Source of the DNA: A07HB70 sp964512675
GTDB taxonomy: Archaea > Halobacteriota > Halobacteria > Halobacteriales > Haloferacaceae
Direction: 5' to 3'
NCBI GenBank assembly: GCA_964512675.1
Contig: CAZEJR010000009.1
Span: 24,665 to 88,664 of the forward strand
DNA length: 64,000 bases
In this document: piece by piece, positions 18,482 through 26,939 of the stretch
Numbering within the stretch: the first letter of the stretch is position 1
Layout of the letters: every line of letters starts with the position of its first letter
Program-made: the position numbers and the translations under genes
Notes under the pieces: generated by a model
What the model was told of the DNA's origin: nothing
Seen by the model: only the letters and a program-made list of their open reading frames with translations
Databases searched by the model: none

Positions 18482-18876
18482 GCACGAAGATTCTCGTCCC
18501 CGTCGACGGCTCCGAGTGTAGCACCCGGGCGGTCGAGTTCGCCGCCGAGATGGCCGAGCGCTACGACGGCAGTCTCCGTGTCGTCCACCTCTCGGACGCC
18601 GAGACGGACGCCGCGCTGGCGGCGCTCGACCGCGCCCGCGAGGGGCTCCCGGCGGACCACGACGGCGACGCCTCGGTCGAGGTGGTGGTCCGCGACATGG
18701 CGAGTCCGACCGCGAACCGGGTCGGCCAAGAGATACTCGCCTACGCGAAGGAGACAGACGCCGACCACGTCGTGATGGGCCACCACGGGGCCGGGGTAGT
18801 AGAGCGGGCCATCCTCGGGAGCGCCTCCGAGACGGTCGTGCGCGGCGAGATGCTGCCCGTGACGGTCGTCCCCTAG
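18478..18876 (+). CDS. Universal stress protein (UspA family)
   Basis: 132 residues, one Usp domain. It starts TKILVPVDGSECSTRAVEFA, and the ATP-binding loop GHHGAGVVERAILGSASE matches the G-2x-G-9x-G(S/T) pattern, so it is of the nucleotide-binding class. Coupled to the zinc-ribbon gene upstream by an ATGA overlap. Its stop overlaps the hef stop by 4 bp in convergent orientation. Confidence 0.9.
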   Translation: MSTKILVPVDGSECSTRAVEFAAEMAERYDGSLRVVHLSDAETDAALAALDRAREGLPADHDGDASVEVVVRDMASPTANRVGQEILAYAKETDADHVVMGHHGAGVVERAILGSASETVVRGEMLPVTVVP

Positions 18877-21293
18877 CCGTCGTCGAGCGACGTCCGCTCC
18901 GCCGGCGCGTAGTCGCTCCCCGCCACCTCGCGTACGCGACCCGCCGTCACCTCGCCGACGCCGTCCACGTCCATCAGCTGTGTCTCGGTCGCGGTCATCA
19001 CTGCCTCGACGCTCCCGAAGTGCTCTAAGAGCGACCGCGCCGTCACCGGCCCTACCTCGCCGACCGCGCTCACGACGTACTCCTGCCGTTCGTCGAGGGT
19101 CTTCGCGCCCTTCTCGCCGTGAGCGCTCACCGCGCGGTCGCGGGTCCGCTGCTCTCGCTTCGCCAGCACCGCGAGGGTGTCTGCGGTCCCGCCCTCGTCA
19201 GCGACGTGGAGAACGCTGACGTCGAAGTCGACGGCGAGCGACGCCAGCGCGCCACGGACCGCGTCGGGGTGGACGTTGCGCTCGCCGTAGAGGTCGCCGC
19301 CCTCGACGAGGAGGACGGGACGGGCGTAGTGACGCGACATGGCGCGGGCCTGCTCGAACAGCGACCGCTCTTCGCCGAGCAGAGTGTCGAGAAAGTCGCT
19401 CACGGTCTTGCGCTCGACGACGACCCGGTCGGAGACGACGTAGTCGCCGACCGCCAGCGTCTCGAGCCGGGTGTCGACCCCGTCGCGTGTCGAGAGGTCG
19501 CGTGCGATAGTCGAGTCGAGTTCGCGCTGGTCGACCACGACCTCGACGACGTCGGCCTCGTCCGCGGGCGTCGCGGCTGTCCCGTCGGTCGTTTCGGGGG
19601 CGTCCGTCTCGGCGGCGAAGTCGGTCAGCGCGGCGTCGGGGGCGTCACCGCCGTTCCCGGGCGACTCGCCGGAATCGCCCGTCTCGTCGTCACCGTCGAA
19701 CTCGTCGAGGGCCCGCTGGCCGTCCGACAGCTCCGCCGTCAGCTCGTCTGCGGCGCTTTTCAGCGCCGCCAGCTCCTCGGCCATCTCCTCCTCGCGGCGC
19801 TTCGAGATCCAGAAGTACGCCTCGTCACGGGTGTCCGAGGCCATCAGCACGACGACGCGGCCGTCGTCCTGCCGGCCCGTCCGGCCCTTGCGCTGGATGG
19901 ACCGGATAGCGGTCGGCACGGGTTCGTAGAACAGCACCAGGTCCACCTCCGGGACGTCGAGCCCCTCCTCGGCGACGGAGGTCGAGACGAGGACGTCGAA
20001 CTCGCCGGCACGGAAGTCGTCCAGGGTCGCCTGCTGCTGTGTCTGGGTCATCCCGTCGCTCCCCTCGCGGTCGCCCTGACCGACGAACTTCCGGACCGCG
20101 AACCCCTCGGAGAGAAAGTCGACGAGCGCCTCCGCCGTGTCGCGGGACTCGGTGAAGACGATGACACGGTCGCCCCCCTCGACGCCGAGCGTCTCCGCGA
20201 GGAGGATCCGGGTGCGCCGGAACTTCGGGTGCAGGTCGTCGAACGACTCGGCGGTCCGCATCGCCTCACGCACCCGCGGGTCGGCGACGAGCCGCTGTGA
20301 GGCCTTCGACGCGCCCGACGAGCGGGCGGCGTTGCGCTGTCGCTCGAAGTACCGCCGCAGCGCCTCGACGCTCTGGGTCTCGGCGTAGGTGACCGCGGTC
20401 CGGAGCTTCCGGACCTCCGCGAGGTGGCTCATCGCCTCGTACCCCTCCGAGCGGTCGGCGTCCATCATCTCCTGGACCGTGCCCTGGATGCGGTTGATCT
20501 GCGACTCGGACATGTCCGGCTTCGTGCTCTTCGTGACGCCGAGCTCCTTCAGCGTCGTCAGCCGGTCGGTGATCACCTCGTTGATCGCGTCGCGGATCGC
20601 GACGACCTCGTCTGGCAGGTCGAGTTCGACCCACTCGACGTCGGTCTCGTGGGTGTAGTCGGCGACGTCGGCGTCGTCTTCGGTCATCACCGCCACCTCG
20701 TCGAGCCCGAGGTTCTCACAGACCCGTCGAATCGCGTCGGCGTCGCCGCCCGGTGAGGCGCTCATCCCCGTCACGAGCGGCTCGGCGGCGTCCGCGCCGT
20801 ACCGCTCGGCGACGTAGACGTAGGCGTAGTCGCCGGTCGCACGGTGACACTCGTCGAAGGTGAGGTGGGTGACGGACGCGAGGTCGATACGGCCCCCGAT
20901 CAGGTCGTTCTCGACCACCTGTGGCGTCGCGACCACGACGCGGGCGTCCTCCCACAGCGACGCACGGTCGTCGGGCCGCACGTCGCCGGTGAACGTCACG
21001 ACCGCGTCGTCGTCGAGCGTCAGCGCCGCGCGGTAGAACGACGCGTGCTGCTGGACCAGCGGCTTCGTCGGCGCGAGGAGCAGCGCCGTGCCGCCGGCCT
21101 GGTGGAGCCGGTTGGCGGTGACCAGCAGCGACACCGCCGTCTTGCCGAGGCCGGTCGGGAGACAGACGAGCGTGTCGGCGCCACGGGCGCGGTCGACCAG
21201 CCGGGTCTGGTAGCGCCGGCGCTCGACGACGCCGGACGCGACCAGCGGCCGGTCGACGTACTCGGTGTCCGCGTCGGCCTCGGTGGTCGCCAT
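18873..21293 (-). CDS. hef: Hef helicase/XPF-family structure-specific nuclease
   Basis: Processes stalled replication forks. 806 residues: SF2 helicase with LPTGLGKT (Walker A, about 46), FDECHRATG (motif II, about 146), GMSASPGGD (motif III) and RKGRTGRQDDG (motif VI, about 470); an acidic linker at about 520-600; ERCC4 nuclease with the active VERKTVSDFLDTLLGEER (ERKxxxD, about 640); and tandem HhH at the C-terminus. I chose ATG 21293 over 21323 because the only TATA-like block (CTTATGA) overlaps the upstream ATG and sits about 27 nt before 21293. Both catalytic cores look intact. Confidence 0.94.
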   Translation of the reverse strand: MATTEADADTEYVDRPLVASGVVERRRYQTRLVDRARGADTLVCLPTGLGKTAVSLLVTANRLHQAGGTALLLAPTKPLVQQHASFYRAALTLDDDAVVTFTGDVRPDDRASLWEDARVVVATPQVVENDLIGGRIDLASVTHLTFDECHRATGDYAYVYVAERYGADAAEPLVTGMSASPGGDADAIRRVCENLGLDEVAVMTEDDADVADYTHETDVEWVELDLPDEVVAIRDAINEVITDRLTTLKELGVTKSTKPDMSESQINRIQGTVQEMMDADRSEGYEAMSHLAEVRKLRTAVTYAETQSVEALRRYFERQRNAARSSGASKASQRLVADPRVREAMRTAESFDDLHPKFRRTRILLAETLGVEGGDRVIVFTESRDTAEALVDFLSEGFAVRKFVGQGDREGSDGMTQTQQQATLDDFRAGEFDVLVSTSVAEEGLDVPEVDLVLFYEPVPTAIRSIQRKGRTGRQDDGRVVVLMASDTRDEAYFWISKRREEEMAEELAALKSAADELTAELSDGQRALDEFDGDDETGDSGESPGNGGDAPDAALTDFAAETDAPETTDGTAATPADEADVVEVVVDQRELDSTIARDLSTRDGVDTRLETLAVGDYVVSDRVVVERKTVSDFLDTLLGEERSLFEQARAMSRHYARPVLLVEGGDLYGERNVHPDAVRGALASLAVDFDVSVLHVADEGGTADTLAVLAKREQRTRDRAVSAHGEKGAKTLDERQEYVVSAVGEVGPVTARSLLEHFGSVEAVMTATETQLMDVDGVGEVTAGRVREVAGSDYAPAERTSLDDG

Positions 21294-21319
21294 CTGGTCT
21301 CGAGTCGGGGGCTGCCGGC

Positions 21320-21327
21320 TCATAAGC
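21320..21327 (-). promoter_or_regulatory. TATA-like box deciding the hef start
   Basis: GCTTATGA on the minus strand includes the upstream ATG candidate and is 27-34 nt before ATG 21293. A promoter here would make a leaderless transcript that excludes the upstream ATG. Confidence 0.4.
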
Positions 21328-21369
21328 GTTCGCCGAGCGGGGTGAAACTGGACGCGGGCGCGTCCGGCC

Positions 21370-24300
21370 TCAGGCGCGCCGCGTCGCCAGCAGCGCCGCC
21401 GCCAGCAGCGCGACGAGCGCGACGGCTGCGCCGAAGCCCGGCCCGCCGCCGCTGGTGGGTGTCGGGGTCGGCGTCGGGGTCGCCGTCGGGGTCGGGGTCG
21501 GCGTCGCCGTCGGGGTCGGCGTCGGCGTCGGGGTGTCCTGCTCCGTCGGCGTCGGCGTCGGGGTGTCGACCGTCTCGACGAGTTCGACCGTCTCGCGCCG
21601 GGTGTTCGACCCGTCCTCGACGATCAGGTCGTACGTGCCGATCGCCGCGCCGGCGGTGTCGATCTCGACGACCCAGCTGCCGGACTGGCCCCAGAGGTCC
21701 GTCGAGACCAGGCCGACCGAGACGTCGCCGTCTCGCAGTTCGACCGTGATCACGTTGTCCTCGGGCTGGAGGTTCGTCGTCCCCTCGACGACCATCACGT
21801 CACCGACGGCGACGGGGTTGAGTCCCGTGGCAGCGCTGTCCTGCGGGTAGACGTCCGTGACCTGCGTCTGTGCGTCGGTAAGCTGGACCGTCTCGGTGTG
21901 TGCCAGGTCGTCGCTCGCGGTGTCGTTGACGGTCTGAGAGCGGATCAGGTCGTTCGTCTGGCTCGCGGTGAGCCCCTGCGGCTCGAGCTCGTCGACGAGG
22001 TAGTCCTCGAGCCCGTCTATCGTAGTGCCGGTCGACCCCGGCAGGTTGCCGTCGCCGACCCGACCGTCGCGGCCGGCGCTCACGACGTACAGCGTCACGT
22101 CACCCTCGGAGAGTCCGGAGACCGGGATGTCCTCCTCGTCGATGCGCGCTCCCTCCTCGTCGACGTCGATCTCCTGGGTGGTGATCTCGCCGCGTTCGCC
22201 GACGGCGAAAAACAGCACCGACCCGGAGCCCGGCGCGGTGCCGTTCACGTCGACGGAACCGTCCTGTGTCGTGATCTGTCCGTCGACGACAGAGGGGAAC
22301 GAGACCGACAGCGACTGTCCGACCACGCGGATCGACCGCTGGTCGGAGGTGCCGCTCGTGAACTCGTTCGTCGTGAGCCGGTCGTCCGGGTCGCCGTCGC
22401 CGTCGACGTCGGCACCGGCGGCGTCGATGACACCGATCCGGTAGCTGCCGGGGAGCGAGAGCAGACCGTTGCCGGGGCCGTCGTCGCGGCTGAGCGCGAC
22501 GCCCTCCACCTCGAACTCGCCGTCGACGTCGACCGGCACGGACCGGTCGCCGTCGACGAAGACGAGCTCGTAGTCGTCGCGGTTGCGCGCGTAGATCGCG
22601 ACGTCGTCGGTGCCACCGGTGGCGTTGCCGGCCACGGTGACGGTCGCGCCGACGACGTAGCGGTCGCCGGGCGACGCGAGCCGGAGTTCGCCCTCCCGGA
22701 CCTCGAACTCGGCCTCGTTCGCGTCCAACTCCCCGGTGCCAGCCGGGGTCGGAGGCCGGGTGAACGTCCCGCCGCTCGTCGCCAGCGGGTCCGAGACGGT
22801 CACCGCGACGTCCGTGTCGCCGAGGAACTGGGTGTCGATCGAGCCGGCGCCGGAGCCGTCGTCGTCGACCTCGACGACGGCGTATGCGGCGTCGACGTCG
22901 TCGCTCGCCCGCGCGTCCAGTTCGCGCACGTAGCCGCCGGAGCCGTTGACGTAGCCGACCTCCCGTGTGTCGCCGGCGCTACGGAAGACCGTCGCCGCCT
23001 GCGACGGCGAGACGTCGTCGCGGAGGTCGCCCGCGTCGATCCGGAGCAGGTGGAAGTCGCCGGCTGCGCCGCCGACCACGTCGAATCGGGTGTTCTCGCC
23101 CTGTGACACGGGGTCGTCCTCGATCTCGACGCCGACGTTGTCCTGCGCGCTGATCTCGACGAACCGGGTGTCGGTCGCGTCGTCGAACGTCAGCGAGTCT
23201 GAGCCCTGGACGGTGACGTTGTACCGACCGGCCTCACTGTCGCGGAGGTCGAGCCCGACCCTGGCCGTGCCGTCGGACGACGACACCTCGGAGGCGTCTG
23301 CGACGGCGTTCGTCACCTCGAGACCCGAGGGGCCCTCGACGACCAGCTCGACGTTCTCGGCCTCGTAGTAGTTGTACTCGACGAACACGTCGAGGGTCGC
23401 CTGTGGCTGTGCGACCGTCCCGTCCGAGACGTCCGCGCCGTTCTGGTTCCGTATCTCGAACGTCTGGATGCGCGGCCGGTCGACGATGACGCCGGGCGAG
23501 CCGGAGTCGCCGTCGTTCGTGTACCGACCGGCCCGCTCCTCCGACGAGAGCGGCGGGCTGAGAACCCGTCCCGCGGCGTCGCCGCTGACGCCGACGAGCG
23601 ACGACGACAGCGACCCGCCGAACTCAATGTCGTCCTCGCCCCGGAAGACGCGCGCGCCGTCGTAGACGACACCCTCGCCGTTCGAGGTGTCGAAGTCGCC
23701 GGAGCCACCGGGGCCGGCACGGGTCACGCCGGACTGCTGGGTGACGGTGAAAGAGGTGGAGGGTGACCCCGAGGGCGACTGGTCGGGCGAACTGCCGACA
23801 GACCCGCCGATATTGTAGGTCAGACTCGTCCCCGGCGACACGCTGCCCGCGTCGACGGGAAGGTCGACGTCGACCGTGACCGGCCCGTCGCCGTCGTCTG
23901 TGACGGGGACGGTGACGACGCCGCTGTTGACCGACGGCTTCCCGTTACTGCTCCCGCTCGACACAGACGCCTTCGGGGGACCGGTGAGCGACCCGCCGGC
24001 GTTCTGGAGCGCTGTCACGTTCAAGTAGGCAGCGCCGTTCGGGTTACCGCCGGTGTTCACCGTGACCCCGGAGACGGTCTGTGTCTGCCCGCCGGAGGCG
24101 GTGATGTCCGGGGCGCTCCCGGCAGCCGCCACGGGGTCGACGACGGCGCCCGAGACGGTCGTGAAGTCCCTCGTCCCGTTCCTGATCGTGATCGTCTGTG
24201 CGCCCGTCGTACTCGCGCTGCTCGTGTCGTAGGTGACACTGACGGTGAGCGACCCCGTGACGTCGCCGGAGTTCCCTCCGGCGTCTTGGACTGTCACCTC

Positions 24301-24633
24301 CACGTCGTTACCGCTCGGGCTGGCGCTCGCGGAGAAGTCGGTCGCGGCCGTCGGCGAGACGCTCGCGCCGGTGACGGACGCACCGGCGGCGCTGGCGAGT
24401 GCGCTCGTCTCGACCGTGAGGGTATCCGAACTGTTGTTCACCACCGTCACGTCGAAGCTGATATCCTGTTCTGCGCCCGTTGTGCCGACGACCACGTCGG
24501 TCGCACTGGCACTACTGACGGACGAGGCGGCAGCCGACGCCGGCTCCGCGAACCCGAGCGGGACGACGACGGCGGAGAGAGTCACGACAGCCGCGAAGAG
24601 AACCGCGACCGTTCGCGTAGTAGTGTCTGACAT
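21370..24633 (-). CDS. S-layer-type cell-surface glycoprotein with PGF-CTERM anchor
   Basis: 1087 residues from ATG 24633, exported. Signal peptide of about 34 residues (VAVLFAAVVTLSAVVVPLGF then AEPASA). Then a Ser/Thr/Val-rich beta ectodomain containing the haloarchaeal S-layer segment VFRGEDDIEFGGSLSSSLVG and PRIQTFEIRNQNGADV. NSS and NGT sequons suggest N-glycosylation. Near the C-terminus a Thr-Pro repeat spacer (about 1010-1060) leads to GGGPGFGAAVALVALLAAA and RRA, a PGF-CTERM signal processed by an archaeosortase in related species. The first 250 residues look unlike the usual S-layer N-terminus and may vary by species. Confidence 0.88.
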   Translation of the reverse strand: MSDTTTRTVAVLFAAVVTLSAVVVPLGFAEPASAAASSVSSASATDVVVGTTGAEQDISFDVTVVNNSSDTLTVETSALASAAGASVTGASVSPTAATDFSASASPSGNDVEVTVQDAGGNSGDVTGSLTVSVTYDTSSASTTGAQTITIRNGTRDFTTVSGAVVDPVAAAGSAPDITASGGQTQTVSGVTVNTGGNPNGAAYLNVTALQNAGGSLTGPPKASVSSGSSNGKPSVNSGVVTVPVTDDGDGPVTVDVDLPVDAGSVSPGTSLTYNIGGSVGSSPDQSPSGSPSTSFTVTQQSGVTRAGPGGSGDFDTSNGEGVVYDGARVFRGEDDIEFGGSLSSSLVGVSGDAAGRVLSPPLSSEERAGRYTNDGDSGSPGVIVDRPRIQTFEIRNQNGADVSDGTVAQPQATLDVFVEYNYYEAENVELVVEGPSGLEVTNAVADASEVSSSDGTARVGLDLRDSEAGRYNVTVQGSDSLTFDDATDTRFVEISAQDNVGVEIEDDPVSQGENTRFDVVGGAAGDFHLLRIDAGDLRDDVSPSQAATVFRSAGDTREVGYVNGSGGYVRELDARASDDVDAAYAVVEVDDDGSGAGSIDTQFLGDTDVAVTVSDPLATSGGTFTRPPTPAGTGELDANEAEFEVREGELRLASPGDRYVVGATVTVAGNATGGTDDVAIYARNRDDYELVFVDGDRSVPVDVDGEFEVEGVALSRDDGPGNGLLSLPGSYRIGVIDAAGADVDGDGDPDDRLTTNEFTSGTSDQRSIRVVGQSLSVSFPSVVDGQITTQDGSVDVNGTAPGSGSVLFFAVGERGEITTQEIDVDEEGARIDEEDIPVSGLSEGDVTLYVVSAGRDGRVGDGNLPGSTGTTIDGLEDYLVDELEPQGLTASQTNDLIRSQTVNDTASDDLAHTETVQLTDAQTQVTDVYPQDSAATGLNPVAVGDVMVVEGTTNLQPEDNVITVELRDGDVSVGLVSTDLWGQSGSWVVEIDTAGAAIGTYDLIVEDGSNTRRETVELVETVDTPTPTPTEQDTPTPTPTPTATPTPTPTATPTPTPTPTSGGGPGFGAAVALVALLAAALLATRRA
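21455..21575 (-). repeat. Thr-Pro codon repeat in surface glycoprotein spacer
   Basis: Six-base period (ACC/ACG CCG type) encoding TPTPTP runs just before the membrane anchor. It is a wall-spanning, probably O-glycosylated stalk and a site where length could vary by slippage. Confidence 0.8.
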
Positions 24634-24686
24634 CGTGGAGGGCGTGTCGACTCTGTTCCAGCTTTTCGATTCAAGTGTCTTATGAT

Positions 24687-25748
24687 TCAGGTCGGCGCGT
24701 CGCGCCAGACGCCCTGCCGGAGGTCCATCCACGTCACCACGGCGACGTGTGGGAGCGTCAACACCGCGATGCCGACGAGGTAGAGCCCGAGGAGCCCCGC
24801 CCGGTCACCCGCGCCCGGCGCGTTCGGCACCGCGACCCAGAGCCCGGCAAAGGCGAGCAGCGAGACGGCGGTCAGCGGCGTGGCGTCGCGGGCGAACCGC
24901 CCGAGGGCAGCCGTCGCGTCGCCGGCGACGAGGGCGTCGCTCGCCGCGTCGCTCACGACGAGAAGTCGGGCGACGTGACGCAGGGCGTGCCAGAGACAGA
25001 AGTAGACGCCGACGGCGAGCACCGGCGGGACGACCGCGAAGTAGCCCCACAGTAGCGCGACCTCGCCGGCGTCGACGAGTAGCGGCGTCCGGGCCGCGCC
25101 GGCACGGACCCGCAGGCCGCCGCCGACGACACCGAGGACGGAGAGCGCGAACAGGCCCCCGGCTGCGACGAGCCGACCCGCCGGCGAGAACAGGGGTGCG
25201 AGCGCCGCGGCGTCGGCGCCGAACAGCGAGACGACCGAGAGCGCCACCTCGCGGTAGCGCCCCGGGAACGCGACGAGCGGCGCCAGCATCGGGAGCCCGC
25301 CCCGGACGAGGAGCGCGAGGCCCCGCTCTGCGGTCGTCGGCAGGTGTTCGGCGCCGTCCAGCGCGAGGAGCGCGTAGACGTCGCCCTGTCCCCAGTGAAA
25401 CAGGGTCATCGCGACGAAGAAGACGAACGACGCCGTCGGCGCGAGGAACCACGCAGCCGCGTAGGCGGCCATCAGGACGAGGTAGACGAGGACGACCCAC
25501 AGCATCGAGCGGACGGTGACGCCGTCGCCGAGGCGACCGGGGACGAGGTGGTCGACGGCGCCGTGGGGCAGCCCGAGGACGACGACGCTGAGCGCGAACG
25601 GCGCGTAGACGACGGCGGTCGGGAGGTCGACACCGACGGCAGACCCCGTCGCCGCCGCGAGCGCGACCGCACCGAGCGCGAGCCACGAGGGCCGGACGAC
25701 CGTCCGTGCCAGCGTCCGTCGGGCCGCGGGCGCGACGGCTACCGCCAC
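24687..25748 (-). CDS. blh: Brp/Blh family beta-carotene 15,15'-dioxygenase
   Basis: Cleaves beta-carotene to retinal, in the membrane. 353 residues from GTG 25748, which overlaps the crtY stop by 10 bp; in frame the open stretch runs much further upstream but is antisense noise there. Family motifs: GLPHGAVDHLVPGR (His pair, about 63-70), MTLFHWGQGDVY (His, about 118), and FCLWHALRHVARL (His pair, about 268). At least eight hydrophobic helices. Coupled to lycopene cyclase upstream, giving a carotene-to-retinal module. No bacterio-opsin gene is in this window. Confidence 0.9.
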   Translation of the reverse strand: MAVAVAPAARRTLARTVVRPSWLALGAVALAAATGSAVGVDLPTAVVYAPFALSVVVLGLPHGAVDHLVPGRLGDGVTVRSMLWVVLVYLVLMAAYAAAWFLAPTASFVFFVAMTLFHWGQGDVYALLALDGAEHLPTTAERGLALLVRGGLPMLAPLVAFPGRYREVALSVVSLFGADAAALAPLFSPAGRLVAAGGLFALSVLGVVGGGLRVRAGAARTPLLVDAGEVALLWGYFAVVPPVLAVGVYFCLWHALRHVARLLVVSDAASDALVAGDATAALGRFARDATPLTAVSLLAFAGLWVAVPNAPGAGDRAGLLGLYLVGIAVLTLPHVAVVTWMDLRQGVWRDAPT

Positions 25749-26533
25749 CGCACCACCCCCGCCGCACGCTCTGCCGCCTCGAACAGCGGTCCGGAGACGG
25801 CGCCGACCCGTCGGGCGTCCACCAGCCAGTCGTACAGCGTCAGACCCCACACGACGAGGAGGTTCGTAACGAGGAAGAACAGGCCCTCCTCGACGGGCAG
25901 ACCGAGGACGAGAACTCCCGTCGAACGCTCGGGCGTGATCGTCCAGATACCGAGGCCGATCGCGACCCGGTCGGCGGCGGCGAAGTAGAGTGTCGGGACG
26001 GCGACGGCGGGGAGCCACGTCCGCCACGTCCGGGCGAGGTAGCCTCCGCCGACACCCCACTGGAGGGCGAAGAGCGGGCACGCCCACGCGAGAATCGCGC
26101 CGAGGTAGTAGCCCCGCGGGAGCGTGAGCGAGGCGACGCCCGCCGCCGTCGCGCCGGACGCGGCGAGCACGCCCGCGACACGGGGGGTCGGACGCCAGTC
26201 CCCGGCGTCGAACGACGCGTCGACGCCGTACCACGAGAGCCAGAGACCCGTGACGACCGTCTGGAGGATGAAAAAGAGGTACTCGCCGAGCGGGACCGCG
26301 CCGAACCGCGCGACGACCGTCCCGTCGCCGTAGAACCACACGCCTTGGACGATCATGTAGCTGTCCCAGGGCGTCGTGTACAGCACCGCCGCGACGACCA
26401 TGATCGCCAGCGCGGTCCGTTCGGTCCGGCCCGCAGCGCGGATGATCGACGGTCGGAGGGCGAGGAGAGCGAGAAGCGGCGGCAGGACGAACACGGCGTG
26501 GAAGCCGAGATACGAGAGCGTCACCGCGACCAC
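25739..26533 (-). CDS. crtY: Lycopene beta-cyclase (CrtYc/Yd-type, fused)
   Basis: Cyclises lycopene to beta-carotene. 264 residues with seven or so membrane helices and the family residues TTPWDSYMI, VWFYGDGTV and PLGEYLFFILQT in the first half, repeated as IWTITPERSTG and LPVEEGLFFLVTNLLV in the second, showing the fused two-domain form. The start is GTG 26533; GTG 26524 is possible and better spaced from GGAG. A TTTTATT element lies about 39 nt upstream. The stop overlaps the start of blh. Confidence 0.9.
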   Translation of the reverse strand: MVAVTLSYLGFHAVFVLPPLLALLALRPSIIRAAGRTERTALAIMVVAAVLYTTPWDSYMIVQGVWFYGDGTVVARFGAVPLGEYLFFILQTVVTGLWLSWYGVDASFDAGDWRPTPRVAGVLAASGATAAGVASLTLPRGYYLGAILAWACPLFALQWGVGGGYLARTWRTWLPAVAVPTLYFAAADRVAIGLGIWTITPERSTGVLVLGLPVEEGLFFLVTNLLVVWGLTLYDWLVDARRVGAVSGPLFEAAERAAGVVRWR

Positions 26534-26608
26534 GCTCCGTTCATCGGTGGATTGAGCGACGGGGGGCGAATAAAACGCCCGTCTTCGGGCGGGGCGTCGG
26601 GGCTCGCG

Positions 26609-26860
26609 TTACACCACCCGCTCGCCGTCGTCGTACACCCGGATTGCGTCGACGGGACAGACCCGGGCGGCGAACGTCGCCTCGAACGTCTCGTCGTCGG
26701 GCACCTCGACGGCGTACACCTCCTCGCCCCAGTCGGCGTCGACACGTTCGCCGTCGACGAGGCGGGCCTTGCCGGCGTCGACGTCCTCCTCGAACTCCCC
26801 CCACTCCTCGACGCACTGGAACATCCCGATACAGGTCTCGCGGTCGTACTCGACGCGCAC
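26609..26860 (-). CDS. 3Fe-4S-type ferredoxin
   Basis: 83 residues. The only cysteines are in CIGMFQC (10 and 16) and ARVCPVDAI (68), the C-x5-C ... C-P pattern of small 3Fe-4S ferredoxins that often partner cytochromes P450. It is strongly acidic, as expected in a halophile. It is the upstream neighbour of crtY on the same strand, 75 bp away, so co-transcription is possible. No P450 lies in the window. The partner is unknown. Confidence 0.8.
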   Translation of the reverse strand: MRVEYDRETCIGMFQCVEEWGEFEEDVDAGKARLVDGERVDADWGEEVYAVEVPDDETFEATFAARVCPVDAIRVYDDGERVV

Positions 26861-26939
26861 GGACGAGAGAGCGCGCCGAGCGTGAAAGCGGTGGCGGGCG
26901 AGCCGAGGGACTAAAGCCGGACACGCGCCACCGTCGAAC

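Noticed and set aside
24634..24686. Bacterio-opsin gene near blh-crtY
   Set aside because: The genes around blh and crtY are a surface glycoprotein and a ferredoxin; no opsin retinal-binding segment is present in the window.
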